A stretch of 9,942 nt of DNA. It comes from SZUA-430 sp044375275 (GTDB lineage: Bacteria; Pseudomonadota; Alphaproteobacteria; Micropepsales; Micropepsaceae). The notes under the pieces were generated by a model. The model saw only the letters and a program-made list of their open reading frames with translations, did no database searches and had not been told where the DNA came from. The stretch spans positions 1 to 9,942 of the forward strand of contig JBILMZ010000128.1 of NCBI GenBank assembly GCA_044375275.1, in the 5' to 3' direction. Positions 1 to 6,378 of this stretch are shown piece after piece. The position numbers and the translations under genes were made by a program. Numbering within the stretch: position 1 is the stretch's first letter; the number at the start of each line of letters is the position of its first letter.

Positions 1-64
1 AAAATTGGCATTACTCTGCGTATTCCTGTGGTGAGTCGCGGCAAACTGGTGAGGAGTTACAATC

Positions 65-301
65 ATGTCGCTGAATGACGAGTTCAAGAAAGTCTTTCCC
101 GATCTCGATCCGGAAGAGGCCATTGTTGGTGAAGATGGTCCCTATCCCTTCCTGGGTGGCGAACTGACTGAAGTCTGGTTCGAAACCGAAGACGAATACG
201 ATACCTGCTTCTATCTCGAGCACGCCAAGCTGGGCACGCTCATCGTCGGCGACTTCGAAGCGCTCTGCGCCTTTGCAAGCGAGCGGCTTTTAGTGAAGTA
301 G
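65..301 (+). CDS. Small highly acidic protein of unknown function
   Basis: This is a 78-residue protein that I do not recognise. It has 12 Glu and 7 Asp against 4 Lys and 1 Arg, a net charge near -14, so it is probably soluble and cytoplasmic; no signal peptide or membrane segment is visible. The acidic residues are densest around residues 33-46 (ETEDEYD at 40-46), and a more hydrophobic stretch follows (TLIVGDFEALCAF, 58-70). Two cysteines (48 and 68) form no recognisable motif. The start is supported by GAGGAG at 51-56, eight bases before the ATG. It runs convergently towards bolA and shares a terminator region with it. Bases 1-64 hold no gene I can support: two frames stay open from the window edge to about 74-78, too short to judge. 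The acidity could suit binding of a basic partner or a nucleic-acid-mimic role, but nothing here shows that. Confidence 0.7.
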   Translation: MSLNDEFKKVFPDLDPEEAIVGEDGPYPFLGGELTEVWFETEDEYDTCFYLEHAKLGTLIVGDFEALCAFASERLLVK

Positions 302-308
302 GAAGAAC

Positions 309-489
309 GGGTTTCACGCGAAGGCGCGAACGGGGCGAAGAACGCGAAACCTGTTCAATCCTGAAAATCTTCGTGCGAATGAAAAAGGGGCGAGCGCTTG
401 CGCTCGCCCTTCAATTTTGTTCCGTATACGGCGCAACGCTTGAATGAAATTCGCGTTCTTCGCCCCGTTCGCGCCTTCGCGTGAAACCC
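309..489. repeat. Perfect 40-bp inverted repeat flanking a terminator
   Basis: The left arm (309-348) and right arm (450-489) are exact reverse complements over 40 bases, separated by 101 bases. Pairing stops sharply at both ends. Inside the left arm the pentamer GCGAA recurs at 318, 326, 335 and 344, a period of 8-9 bases. The element starts 7 bases after the stop of the upstream small gene and ends 4 bases before the stop of bolA, so it fills the convergent gap. No target-site duplication is visible (flanks GGAAGAAC and TGACCTAC) and no transposase is nearby. It could be a palindromic intergenic repeat of the REP/MITE type, or a long transcription-stopping stem. The sequence alone does not decide. 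Confidence 0.85.
382..418. terminator. Bidirectional intrinsic terminator between convergent genes
   Basis: GGGCGAGCGC (388-397) and GCGCTCGCCC (400-409) are fully complementary and leave a tight turn, so in practice the stem is about 8-9 bp with a GCTTGC loop. Read on the minus strand the stem is followed by a run of five T (from AAAAA at 382-386), which suits the end of purQL-bolA. Read on the plus strand it is followed by TTCAATTTT, which suits the end of the small acidic gene. It sits in the centre of the 40-bp inverted repeat. Confidence 0.8.
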
Positions 490-493
490 TGAC

Positions 494-727
494 CTACGCC
501 GGAGCGCTCGTTTGCAGGGCCAGAGCGTGAAGCTCTCCACCCATGCGCCCCTTGAGCGCCGCATAGACCATCTGGTGCTGCTGCACGCGCGTCTTGCCGC
601 GAAAGGCCTCGGAGATCACTTCGGCGGCATAGTGGTCGCCATCGCCTGCGAGGTCACGGATGGTGACCTTCGCATCTGGAAGCGCTTCCTTGATGAGCTG
701 TTCGATGTCACCGGCATTCATGGGCAT
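494..727 (-). CDS. BolA family protein
   Basis: This is a 77-residue, single-domain BolA-family protein. The family is known to pair with monothiol (CGFS) glutaredoxins, sharing [2Fe-2S] clusters and taking part in iron-sulfur handling or redox signalling; a role in this organism is inferred. Visible family features are GDGDHYAAEVISEAF (28-42), the central helix RVQQHQMVYAALKG (47-60), and the C-terminal LHALALQT (66-73) with its conserved His67. It lacks the longer C-terminal tail of E. coli BolA. The start is set by AGGAG on the minus strand (741-737), nine bases before the ATG and overlapping the purL stop, so translation is probably coupled to purL. A second ATG two codons in is possible. 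The glutaredoxin gene that often follows in related alphaproteobacteria is absent; the next gene is convergent. Confidence 0.9.
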   Translation of the reverse strand: MPMNAGDIEQLIKEALPDAKVTIRDLAGDGDHYAAEVISEAFRGKTRVQQHQMVYAALKGRMGGELHALALQTSAPA

Positions 728-739
728 GGAAAACGTCTC

Positions 740-2923
740 CTAGCTCGCCATCAGCTTGGGCAGCCACTCTTCGTGGGCCGCCTTGAGCGTGGCAACGGAT
801 GCAGCCGGTTCGCCATCGAACACCAGCGCAGCACCGCCCGTCTCGCCCAGCTTGAGCGCAGGCACGCCCGCGAGCTTCGCCTCCGACAGCAGTCGCTCGG
901 CTTCAGGCGCCGGCACCGCCAGCACGTAGCGTGCCTGGTCCTCACCGAACCAGAACCCGGTGCGCGACGACGTCTTCGGCGTGGTGACCGTGGCGCCGAT
1001 CCCCGACGACATCGCCATCTCGGCGATTGCGACGGCCAGGCCGCCATCCGACGCGTCATGCACCGTGGTCACGCGTCCTGACGTGATCAGGCCACGGACA
1101 AACTCGCCGTTGCGACGCTCGACCTTCAGGTCGACGGCAGGGGCTGGTCCTTCTTCGCGACCAAGGATCTCGCGCACGTAGATCGACTGTCCCAGATGAC
1201 CACGCGTGTCACCGATGACGATGATGGTTTCGCCGGAAGCCTTGAACGGCACCGAAGCATGCTTCGTGACGTCCTTCATGAGGCCGACGCCGCCAATGGC
1301 GGGCGTCGGCAGGATCGCCTGGCCATTCGTCTCGTTGTAGAGGGAGACGTTGCCGGACACGACCGGGAAATCGAGGGCCCGGCAGGCCTCGCCAATGCCA
1401 CGCACGGCCATGACGAATTGGCCCATGATCTCGGGCTTCTGCGGATTGCCGAAATTGAGGTTGTCGGTGATCGCCAGCGGCAGCGCACCAACGGCCGTAA
1501 TGTTGCGCCAGACTTCCGCCACGGCCTGCTGGCCGCCGAGGAACGGATCTGCCTGCACATAGCGCGGGGTTACGTCGCACTTCACGGCAATTGCCTTGTT
1601 GGTCCGGTGGATGCGCACGATGGCGGCATCGCCACCCGGCTTCTGCACCGTGTCGCCCATGACCGTGGAATCGTACTGCTCGTAGATCCAGCGGCGGCTC
1701 GCGAGATCCGGCGAGGCAACAAGCTTCGCGACATCGCCCGATATCGAAGCGCTCTCCGGCACGTCGCCCAGCGGCTTCGCATGCTCCGGCTCGACCCACG
1801 GACGCTCATAGAGCGGCGCTTCGTCGGCAAGGGCGGCCACCGGAATATCGGCGACAGTCTCGCCCTTGAACTTCAGGACCAGGCGCTTCGTGTCGGTCGT
1901 GATGCCGATGACCGCGAAGTCGAGTTCCCACTTGCGGAAGATCTTCTCGGCTTCCGCCTCGCGGCCCGGCTTCAGCACCATGAGCATGCGCTCCTGGCTT
2001 TCCGACAGCATCATCTCGTAAGGCGTCATGCCCTTTTCGCGGCATGGCACCTTGTCGAGGTTGAGTTCGATGCCCGAGCCACCCTTGTCCGCCATTTCGC
2101 AGGACGACGACGTGAGGCCGGCCGCACCCATGTCCTGGATGCCGACGATGGCGTCCGTCGCCATCAGCTCAAGGCAGGCTTCCAGCAGCAGCTTTTCGGT
2201 GAACGGGTCACCGACCTGGACGGTGGGACGCTTTTCCTCGGAGGCATCGTCAAACTCGGCCGAGGCCATCGTGGCCCCGTGAATGCCGTCGCGGCCCGTC
2301 TTCGATCCGACATAGACAACCGGATTGCCCGAGCCTTTCGCGGCCGACAGGAAGATCTTGTCGGTCTTGGCGAGGCCCACGCACATCGCGTTGACGAGGA
2401 TGTTGCCGTTATAAGCCTTGTGGAAGTTCACTTCGCCGGCAACCGTCGGCACGCCCATGCAATTGCCATAGCCGCCAATGCCCGCAACAACTCCCGACAC
2501 AAGGTGCTGCGTCTTCGGATGCTTCGGTTCGCCGAAGCGCAGCGCGTTCAGCATCGCAATGGGGCGAGCGCCCATAGTGAACACGTCGCGCATGATGCCG
2601 CCCACGCCCGTCGCCGCGCCCTGATAGGGCTCGATGAAGGACGGGTGGTTGTGGCTCTCCATCTTGAAGATGATCGCATCGCCATCGCCAATGTCGATGA
2701 CACCGGCGTTTTCACCCGGTCCCTGGATTACCCACGGCGCGCTTGTCGGCAGCTTCTTCAGGTGCACGCGCGAGGACTTGTAGCTGCAGTGCTCGCTCCA
2801 CATGACCGAGAAGATACCAAGCTCCGTGAGGTTCGGCGCGCGGTTCAGGACCCGCAGGATGTGGTTCCACTCGTCTTCGGAAAGGCCGTGGTCGATGGCA
2901 TGCGTCAGGGTTGATTCTGTCAC
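740..2923 (-). CDS. purL: Phosphoribosylformylglycinamidine synthase subunit PurL
   Basis: This is the 727-residue small-type PurL, the synthetase subunit of the PurS-PurQ-PurL complex. It converts FGAR, ATP and glutamine-derived ammonia to FGAM, the fourth step of de novo purine synthesis, in the cytoplasm. Family signatures seen are MWSEHCSYKSS (41-51, with His45 matching the catalytic histidine of the family), KMESHNHPS (87-95) and GGIMRD (108-113) of the first nucleotide/metal site, MGARPIA (117-123), GIGGYGNCMGVPTVAGE (148-164), QDMGAAGLTSSSCEM, MMLSESQERML, DNLNFGNPQKPE and VVSGNVSLYNET. The length fits the family and no key motif is missing. The start codon is GTG and overlaps the purQ stop as GTGA, implying translational coupling. 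It is GC-rich (about 65% over four hand-counted lines), unlike purC. The long plus-strand open frames across it are shadows. Confidence 0.98.
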   Translation of the reverse strand: MTESTLTHAIDHGLSEDEWNHILRVLNRAPNLTELGIFSVMWSEHCSYKSSRVHLKKLPTSAPWVIQGPGENAGVIDIGDGDAIIFKMESHNHPSFIEPYQGAATGVGGIMRDVFTMGARPIAMLNALRFGEPKHPKTQHLVSGVVAGIGGYGNCMGVPTVAGEVNFHKAYNGNILVNAMCVGLAKTDKIFLSAAKGSGNPVVYVGSKTGRDGIHGATMASAEFDDASEEKRPTVQVGDPFTEKLLLEACLELMATDAIVGIQDMGAAGLTSSSCEMADKGGSGIELNLDKVPCREKGMTPYEMMLSESQERMLMVLKPGREAEAEKIFRKWELDFAVIGITTDTKRLVLKFKGETVADIPVAALADEAPLYERPWVEPEHAKPLGDVPESASISGDVAKLVASPDLASRRWIYEQYDSTVMGDTVQKPGGDAAIVRIHRTNKAIAVKCDVTPRYVQADPFLGGQQAVAEVWRNITAVGALPLAITDNLNFGNPQKPEIMGQFVMAVRGIGEACRALDFPVVSGNVSLYNETNGQAILPTPAIGGVGLMKDVTKHASVPFKASGETIIVIGDTRGHLGQSIYVREILGREEGPAPAVDLKVERRNGEFVRGLITSGRVTTVHDASDGGLAVAIAEMAMSSGIGATVTTPKTSSRTGFWFGEDQARYVLAVPAPEAERLLSEAKLAGVPALKLGETGGAALVFDGEPAASVATLKAAHEEWLPKLMAS

Positions 2924-3591
2924 GAGAGGGCGCTCACCAAACTGTCGAAGATTGCCTTGCCGTCCGTGCCGCCATGCAGCGGCTCCGAGACGCGCTCGGG
3001 ATGGGGCATCATGCCCAGGATCGTGCGGCGCTCGTTGAAGATGCCAGCAATGTTGCGCGCGGCGCCGTTCGGATTGTCGCCTTCGACATAGCGGAACGCC
3101 ACCTGGCCTTCGCCTTCGAGGCGGTCCAGCGTCGCCTTGTCAGCGAAGTAATTGCCGTCGCCATGGGCAACCGGGATCTTGATCTTCTGTCCGGGCGTAT
3201 AGCGCGCTGTGAACATCGTGTTGGCGCCTTCCACGGACATCGTCACGGAGCGCGACACGAACTTGAGGCTCGCATTGCGCATCAGGACACCGGGCAAGAG
3301 GCCGGTCTCGCACAGGACCTGGAACCCGTTGCAGATGCCAAGGATGGGCGTTCCCTTCTTCGCGCGCGCGATGACGTCGCGCATGATCGGCGAATGGGCG
3401 GCCATGGCGCCGCAGCGCAGGTAGTCGCCATAGGAAAACCCGCCGGGAAGCACGATCAGGTCGAGATGTTCGGGCAGGTTGGCGTCGCCATGCCACGCCA
3501 TCAGCGGCGCCTTGCCGTTGGCGCGTTCAAGCGCCATGGCGACATCACGGTCACAATTCGAGGCGGGGAAGACAATTACGGCCGCTTTCAC
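2920..3591 (-). CDS. purQ: Phosphoribosylformylglycinamidine synthase subunit PurQ
   Basis: This is the 223-residue glutaminase subunit of the PurSQL complex. It is a class I glutamine amidotransferase that hydrolyses glutamine and passes ammonia to PurL. The triad is visible: the nucleophile Cys87 in LGICNGFQ, and His197 and Glu199 in MMPHPE. FPASNCDRD (8-16) and LPGGFSYGDYLR (48-59) are typical of PurQ, and VAHGDGNYF (141-149) precedes the C-terminal part. The start codon is GTG, with GAGGGAG about ten bases upstream on the minus strand. The gene overlaps purL by four bases. Unusually, it does not follow purS directly: a DUF2059 gene and about 200 noncoding bases lie between, so it may need its own promoter, which I could not identify with confidence. 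Confidence 0.97.
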   Translation of the reverse strand: MKAAVIVFPASNCDRDVAMALERANGKAPLMAWHGDANLPEHLDLIVLPGGFSYGDYLRCGAMAAHSPIMRDVIARAKKGTPILGICNGFQVLCETGLLPGVLMRNASLKFVSRSVTMSVEGANTMFTARYTPGQKIKIPVAHGDGNYFADKATLDRLEGEGQVAFRYVEGDNPNGAARNIAGIFNERRTILGMMPHPERVSEPLHGGTDGKAIFDSLVSALS

Positions 3592-3734
3592 GGGTTCAGC
3601 ACTCCCTCAAGCGTTTTGCAGGCGACTTAAATAAGGCCTGACTCCCGAAAAAGCGAGATCAGACCCTGCGTTATTCAGCCTCAAAAGCGCGGCTTAAGGC
3701 CCATACGGGGCAGCCATTCGCTAGCGTACCAGAA

Positions 3735-3754
3735 GGAAGGCCATGTGGCCTTCC
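3735..3754 (-). terminator. Hairpin downstream of the DUF2059 gene
   Basis: GGAAGGCC (3735-3742) and GGCCTTCC (3747-3754) form an 8-bp stem with an ATGT loop, extended to nine pairs by A3734-T3755. It lies about 40 bases past the DUF2059 stop in that gene's direction, where it would end or weaken the upstream transcript before purQ. There is no proper T-run after it on the minus strand (TTCTGG), so it may only attenuate. The rest of the 3592-3793 gap shows a short palindrome (CGCTAGCG) and no gene. Confidence 0.4.
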
Positions 3755-3793
3755 TCCGGAACATCTTCACGGTGGGTGATTCGGGGGCCGGTC

Positions 3794-4327
3794 TCAGCTC
3801 GTCAGGGCAGGCGGGCGTGTCGTCTGCTCGCGCAGCCGCTGCTGGATGCGCTTGCCGATCTCCTTGCCCCAGCTGCGTCCGATCTCGGAGACTTCACGAT
3901 GGAGGTCTTCCTGTTCGGTACGAAGCTTCTTGCCGGCCGGCGACCGGTGGAACGCAGCGACGTCGCGCAGTTCCTTGGTCGTGAACCGGTGAGCCCAGGC
4001 ACCCGCCATGCGGGTCAGTAGCTGGTTCACGCCCTTGGCCATCTCGTCGCGCATCGAATGCTCGATGGCCATGCGCATCTCGGAAGACATGTTGGGAAAC
4101 TGCGCCTGCAGTTCCTGCATCTGTGCGGGAACGACCGCGCTGATCTGCGACATGATGGACTGACGTCCACCCATCGCATCAAGCAGGTCCATGGCCGCCA
4201 CCATGCGCGCATCCATGTCGCTGGCCGTCGTGGGAGCGGCAGCAGCAACAGCCGGAAGGCCAAGTGTCGGCGTCAACATCAAGGAAAGGCACATCACGCC
4301 CGCGAGGGAACCAAAGCGTGTCATCAT
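3794..4327 (-). CDS. Exported DUF2059-domain protein
   Basis: This is a 177-residue protein with a signal peptide (hydrophobic core about 8-29, probable cleavage in the AVAAAA stretch near 27-31), so it is probably periplasmic. The C-terminal half carries the DUF2059 pattern: AHRFTTKELRDVAAFHRSP (112-130) followed by AGKKL, which matches the family's '(F)T..EL..(I/V).AF(Y/H).SP.G.K' signature. The rest is predicted helical, with a long charged helix near 131-170. The family has no established biochemical function. Two adjacent ATG codons (4327 and 4324) can start it, with GAAGGGG just upstream on the minus strand. It lies between purS and purQ in the same direction, where no purine function is expected. 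Its GC content (67% in one counted line) resembles purL rather than purC, so it is not an obvious recent foreign insertion. Confidence 0.85.
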   Translation of the reverse strand: MMTRFGSLAGVMCLSLMLTPTLGLPAVAAAAPTTASDMDARMVAAMDLLDAMGGRQSIMSQISAVVPAQMQELQAQFPNMSSEMRMAIEHSMRDEMAKGVNQLLTRMAGAWAHRFTTKELRDVAAFHRSPAGKKLRTEQEDLHREVSEIGRSWGKEIGKRIQQRLREQTTRPPALTS

Positions 4328-4441
4328 CTACCCCTTCAACAACCCCAAAAAATTCACCAGTATTTTTTCAGGCCAGCCTTCTTTTGAAGACCCGTCTTTT
4401 TATGAAGGCACGTTCGTCCGTGTACGCCTTATTTGAACTCG

Positions 4442-4681
4442 CTACTTGAACTCAATGGCGTAATTTTCGATCACGGTATTCGCGAGAAGCTTCTCGCACA
4501 TGTCGGACAGCCTCGCGTGGGCACGAGCCTGATCCTTTTCTTCAAGTTCGATCTCGATCACTTTTCCCTGGCGTACATCGCCGACGCCATTGAAACCCAA
4601 CCGATTGAGAGCCTGTCCGATCGCCTTGCCTTGCGGATCGAGCACGCCCGACTTCAACATGACTGTTACGCGCGCTTTCAT
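4442..4681 (-). CDS. purS: Phosphoribosylformylglycinamidine synthase subunit PurS
   Basis: This is the 79-residue PurS, the small structural subunit that bridges PurQ and PurL and is needed for ammonia transfer in FGAM synthase. It begins with the typical beta strand (KARVTVMLKSGVLDPQG, 2-18), followed by the helix AIGQALNRLGF (20-30), a second strand with GDVRQGKVIEIEL (34-46), and the ending LLANTVIENYAIEF (65-78). The length is normal. Its start overlaps the purC stop by four bases (ATGA), so the two are translationally coupled. It should act with PurQ and PurL, which lie beyond the intervening DUF2059 gene. Confidence 0.95.
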   Translation of the reverse strand: MKARVTVMLKSGVLDPQGKAIGQALNRLGFNGVGDVRQGKVIEIELEEKDQARAHARLSDMCEKLLANTVIENYAIEFK

Positions 4682-5442
4682 TTGACGAGGACGGGTCCCT
4701 TGCGTTCGGTGTTCTGCAGTTCGTTCAGTATGCCAAGGCGTTTGGCGACTTCGCTGTAGGCTTCAGTCACGCCCCCGAGGTCTCTCCGGAACCGGTCCTT
4801 GTCGAGCTTCTCGCTCGTTCGGATATCCCAGAGGCGCATCGAGTCCGGACTGATCTCGTCGGCCAGAATTACACGCATCATGTCATTTTCCCATAGCCTT
4901 CCGAATTCAATTTTCATGTCAACGAGCTTGATGCCCGCGCCAAGAAACAACCCTGACAAGAAGTCGTTGATTCGAATCGCCATCGCGACGATTTCATCAA
5001 TCTCTTGCGGGGTCGCCCAGTTGAATGCGGTGATATGCTCCTCGGTTACCATCGGGTCCTGCAACTTGTCGTTTTTCAGGTAGAACTCGATGATTGATCT
5101 GGGGAGAACTGTGCCTTCCTCCATGTCGAAGCGTTTCGCCATTGAGCCTGCAGCGACGTTGCGCACTACAACTTCAAGTGGAATTATTTCAACTTCGCGG
5201 ATCAGTTGTTCCCGCATGTTGAGGCGCCGCATGAAGTGGTTGGGCACGCCAATCTCTGTCAGGCGCGACATGAGGTACTCGGAAATGCGGTTGTTGAGCA
5301 CCCCTTTGCCCTCCAGCACAGCCGTTTTCTTGCCGTTCTGCGCGGTGGCGTCATCCTTGAAGTACTGCACCAGCGTACCGGGCTCGGGACCTTCGTAGAG
5401 GTTTTTTCCCTTGCCTTCGTAGACCAACTTGCGGGTTTTCAT
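4678..5442 (-). CDS. purC: SAICAR synthetase (phosphoribosylaminoimidazole-succinocarboxamide synthase)
   Basis: This is the 254-residue PurC. It joins CAIR and aspartate using ATP to give SAICAR, the eighth step toward IMP, in the cytoplasm. Seen are the glycine-rich nucleotide-binding start LVYEGKGKNLYEG (6-18), IPLEVVVRNVAAGS (87-100), FYLKNDKLQDPMVTEEH (120-136), LVDMKIEFG (173-181) and LADEISPDSMRLWD (193-206), all characteristic, in a protein of normal length. The ATG is preceded by AGGAC about ten bases upstream on the minus strand. It leads the purine block and is divergent from the zeta-subunit gene. Its base composition is unlike purL: four lines counted by hand average about 49% GC, against about 65% for purL. 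Confidence 0.98.
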   Translation of the reverse strand: MKTRKLVYEGKGKNLYEGPEPGTLVQYFKDDATAQNGKKTAVLEGKGVLNNRISEYLMSRLTEIGVPNHFMRRLNMREQLIREVEIIPLEVVVRNVAAGSMAKRFDMEEGTVLPRSIIEFYLKNDKLQDPMVTEEHITAFNWATPQEIDEIVAMAIRINDFLSGLFLGAGIKLVDMKIEFGRLWENDMMRVILADEISPDSMRLWDIRTSEKLDKDRFRRDLGGVTEAYSEVAKRLGILNELQNTERKGPVLVK

Positions 5443-5543
5443 GGGGTGAAATGTCCTGTCGCGCCAGCCCGTCAGGCCAGCGCCTCAAATGTCAACGCTC
5501 GCGGATTGGCCCATACAAGCCATTCTCACGAGCGCAGATGCTC

Positions 5544-5573
5544 AGTCTAGCGCAAGCGCGCCCGCGGACACAA
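5544..5573 (-). promoter_or_regulatory. Predicted purC promoter (minus strand)
   Basis: Read on the minus strand, TTGTGTC (5573-5567), 15 bases and GCTAGACT (5551-5544) resemble the Caulobacter housekeeping consensus TTGaCgS/GCTANAWC, with GCTA-N-A intact in the -10 and a weaker -35. The 15-base spacing is slightly above the usual 10-14 that I recall. It would give a leader of roughly 95 bases before purC. A perfect TTGACA (5495-5490, minus strand) closer to the gene lacks any matching -10. Confidence 0.45.
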
Positions 5574-5611
5574 TGCGCCGCTCTTGTCAGGCCTGTGAGC
5601 ATTGCGCTAGA
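5546..5611. repeat. 10-bp inverted repeat in the divergent promoter region
   Basis: TCTAGCGCAA (5546-5555) and TTGCGCTAGA (5602-5611) are exact reverse complements, 46 bases apart. Each arm coincides with one of the two divergent -10 elements, so the repeat is best explained by the symmetry of the two promoters. A regulator binding both arms is an alternative. Confidence 0.7.
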
Positions 5612-5613
5612 GC
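5584..5613 (+). promoter_or_regulatory. Predicted promoter of the zeta-subunit gene
   Basis: TTGTCAG (5584-5590), 15 bases, then GCTAGAGC (5606-5613) matches the Caulobacter-type -10 consensus GCTANAWC at seven of eight positions and the -35 at about five of seven. The spacing equals that of the opposing purC element. The start of transcription would fall near 5620, giving a leader of about 55 bases. The -10 region contains one arm of the 10-bp inverted repeat. Confidence 0.5.
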
Positions 5614-5674
5614 CTCGCGCGCACTAGATGAATGTCATTGCCTGCATTTCACGATTAGGGAGTTTTTTGGCTCA

Positions 5675-5998
5675 ATGTCTGGTTTTGATAAACGCCGTGA
5701 GGGCTACGAAAGCAAGTTCGCCCACGACCAGGACCTGAAATTCAAGGCAACCGCCCGCCGCAACAAGCTGCTGGGCCTTTGGGCCGCTGAAAAGCTGGGC
5801 ATCTCCGGCGAAGCCGCTGACGCCTACGCGAAGGAAGTGGTGAAGGCTGACTTCGAGGAAGCCGGTGACGACGACGTCTTCCGCAAGGTCCGCAAGGATT
5901 TCGATGCGAAGAAGGTAGACGTGTCCGACCACCAGATCCGTCGCGAGATGGAAGACCTGATGGCCAAGGCCGTCGAGCAGATCCAGGCCGGCACCTGA
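5675..5998 (+). CDS. F1-ATPase inhibitor zeta subunit (DUF1476)
   Basis: This 107-residue protein belongs to the DUF1476 family, whose Paracoccus denitrificans member is the zeta subunit that inhibits ATP hydrolysis by the F1Fo-ATP synthase of alphaproteobacteria. The inhibitory N-terminal segment is recognisable: FDKRREGYESKFAHDQDLKF (4-23), followed by the helical ARRNKLLGLWAAEKLG (27-42), DFEEAGDDDVFRKV (59-72) and a C-terminal helix rich in Glu/Lys. The open frame extends upstream to 5489, but that extension crosses the predicted promoter. The ATG at 5675 matches the family start and has GGGAG twelve bases before it, a somewhat long spacing. It is divergent from purC, an arrangement I recall from other alphaproteobacteria. 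Inhibition in this species is inferred from homology. Confidence 0.9.
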   Translation: MSGFDKRREGYESKFAHDQDLKFKATARRNKLLGLWAAEKLGISGEAADAYAKEVVKADFEEAGDDDVFRKVRKDFDAKKVDVSDHQIRREMEDLMAKAVEQIQAGT

Positions 5999-6075
5999 CG
6001 CCGACCTCCTTGGATGGCGATGAATGTCTTCGCCGCCTCAGGTTCGATATTGAAGTTCATGAAAATTGCGTGGGG

Positions 6076-6104
6076 GATCCCGTGGCCGAAGCCTCGGGAT
6101 CTTT
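6076..6104 (+). terminator. Intrinsic terminator of the zeta-subunit gene
   Basis: GATCCCG (6076-6082) pairs with CGGGATC (6095-6101). Past a T-T mismatch the inner stem GGC/GCC closes a CGAA tetraloop. TTT follows directly. It lies about 78 bases after the zeta stop codon. Confidence 0.65.
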
Positions 6105-6333
6105 CGGCGTGTCTGAATGACTGGCGAAGGCTTCACCACACGGATGAATCTGGACAAGCTTCGCCCGGCTCCTCACACATCACAAAACTGTGAGTCCTGC
6201 CGCCAGTCTTGAGCTTCGCTCTCGGCACCTCAAAAATCCTGCAAATTCGAGCAGCTTCGCGTCAAATGGGGGCGAACCTAAACCGACGATGAACACCAGG
6301 TTCAGAGCCGGTCTAGGAGGCTGTCTGTATCCA

Positions 6334-6378
6334 TGTTTTCGAACAAACGCGCTCCCCGCGACGGATTGTTCGCAAACA
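6334..6378 (+). promoter_or_regulatory. Leader stem-loop before first DUF4360 gene
   Basis: TGTTTTCGAACAA (6334-6346) pairs with TTGTTCGCAAACA (6366-6378) at twelve of thirteen positions (one T-C mismatch). The loop itself can form CGCG/CGCG (6348-6351 with 6357-6360). It ends 11 bases before the SD of the gene at 6404. It could stabilise the mRNA 5' end or bind a regulator; no function is shown. Confidence 0.5.

Noticed and set aside
309..489. CRISPR array or insertion sequence at the 40-bp repeat
   Set aside because: There are only two copies and they are inverted, with no spacers, cas genes, transposase or target duplication.
512..1081. Plus-strand open frame across bolA and the end of purL
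   Set aside because: It spans two real minus-strand genes and their junction; the composition is that of a shadow frame.
1196..2914. Long plus-strand open frame (572 codons) across purL
   Set aside because: purL on the other strand is complete and strongly conserved. Long antisense open frames are common in GC-rich coding DNA, and this translation shows no domain, signal or sensible start site.
2911..3630. Plus-strand open frame (239 codons) across purQ
   Set aside because: It mirrors purQ, whose catalytic motifs are intact. The product has no recognisable features.
5489..5674. Longer start for the zeta-subunit gene
   Set aside because: The extension crosses the predicted divergent promoter, and the family's conserved N-terminus begins at 5675.
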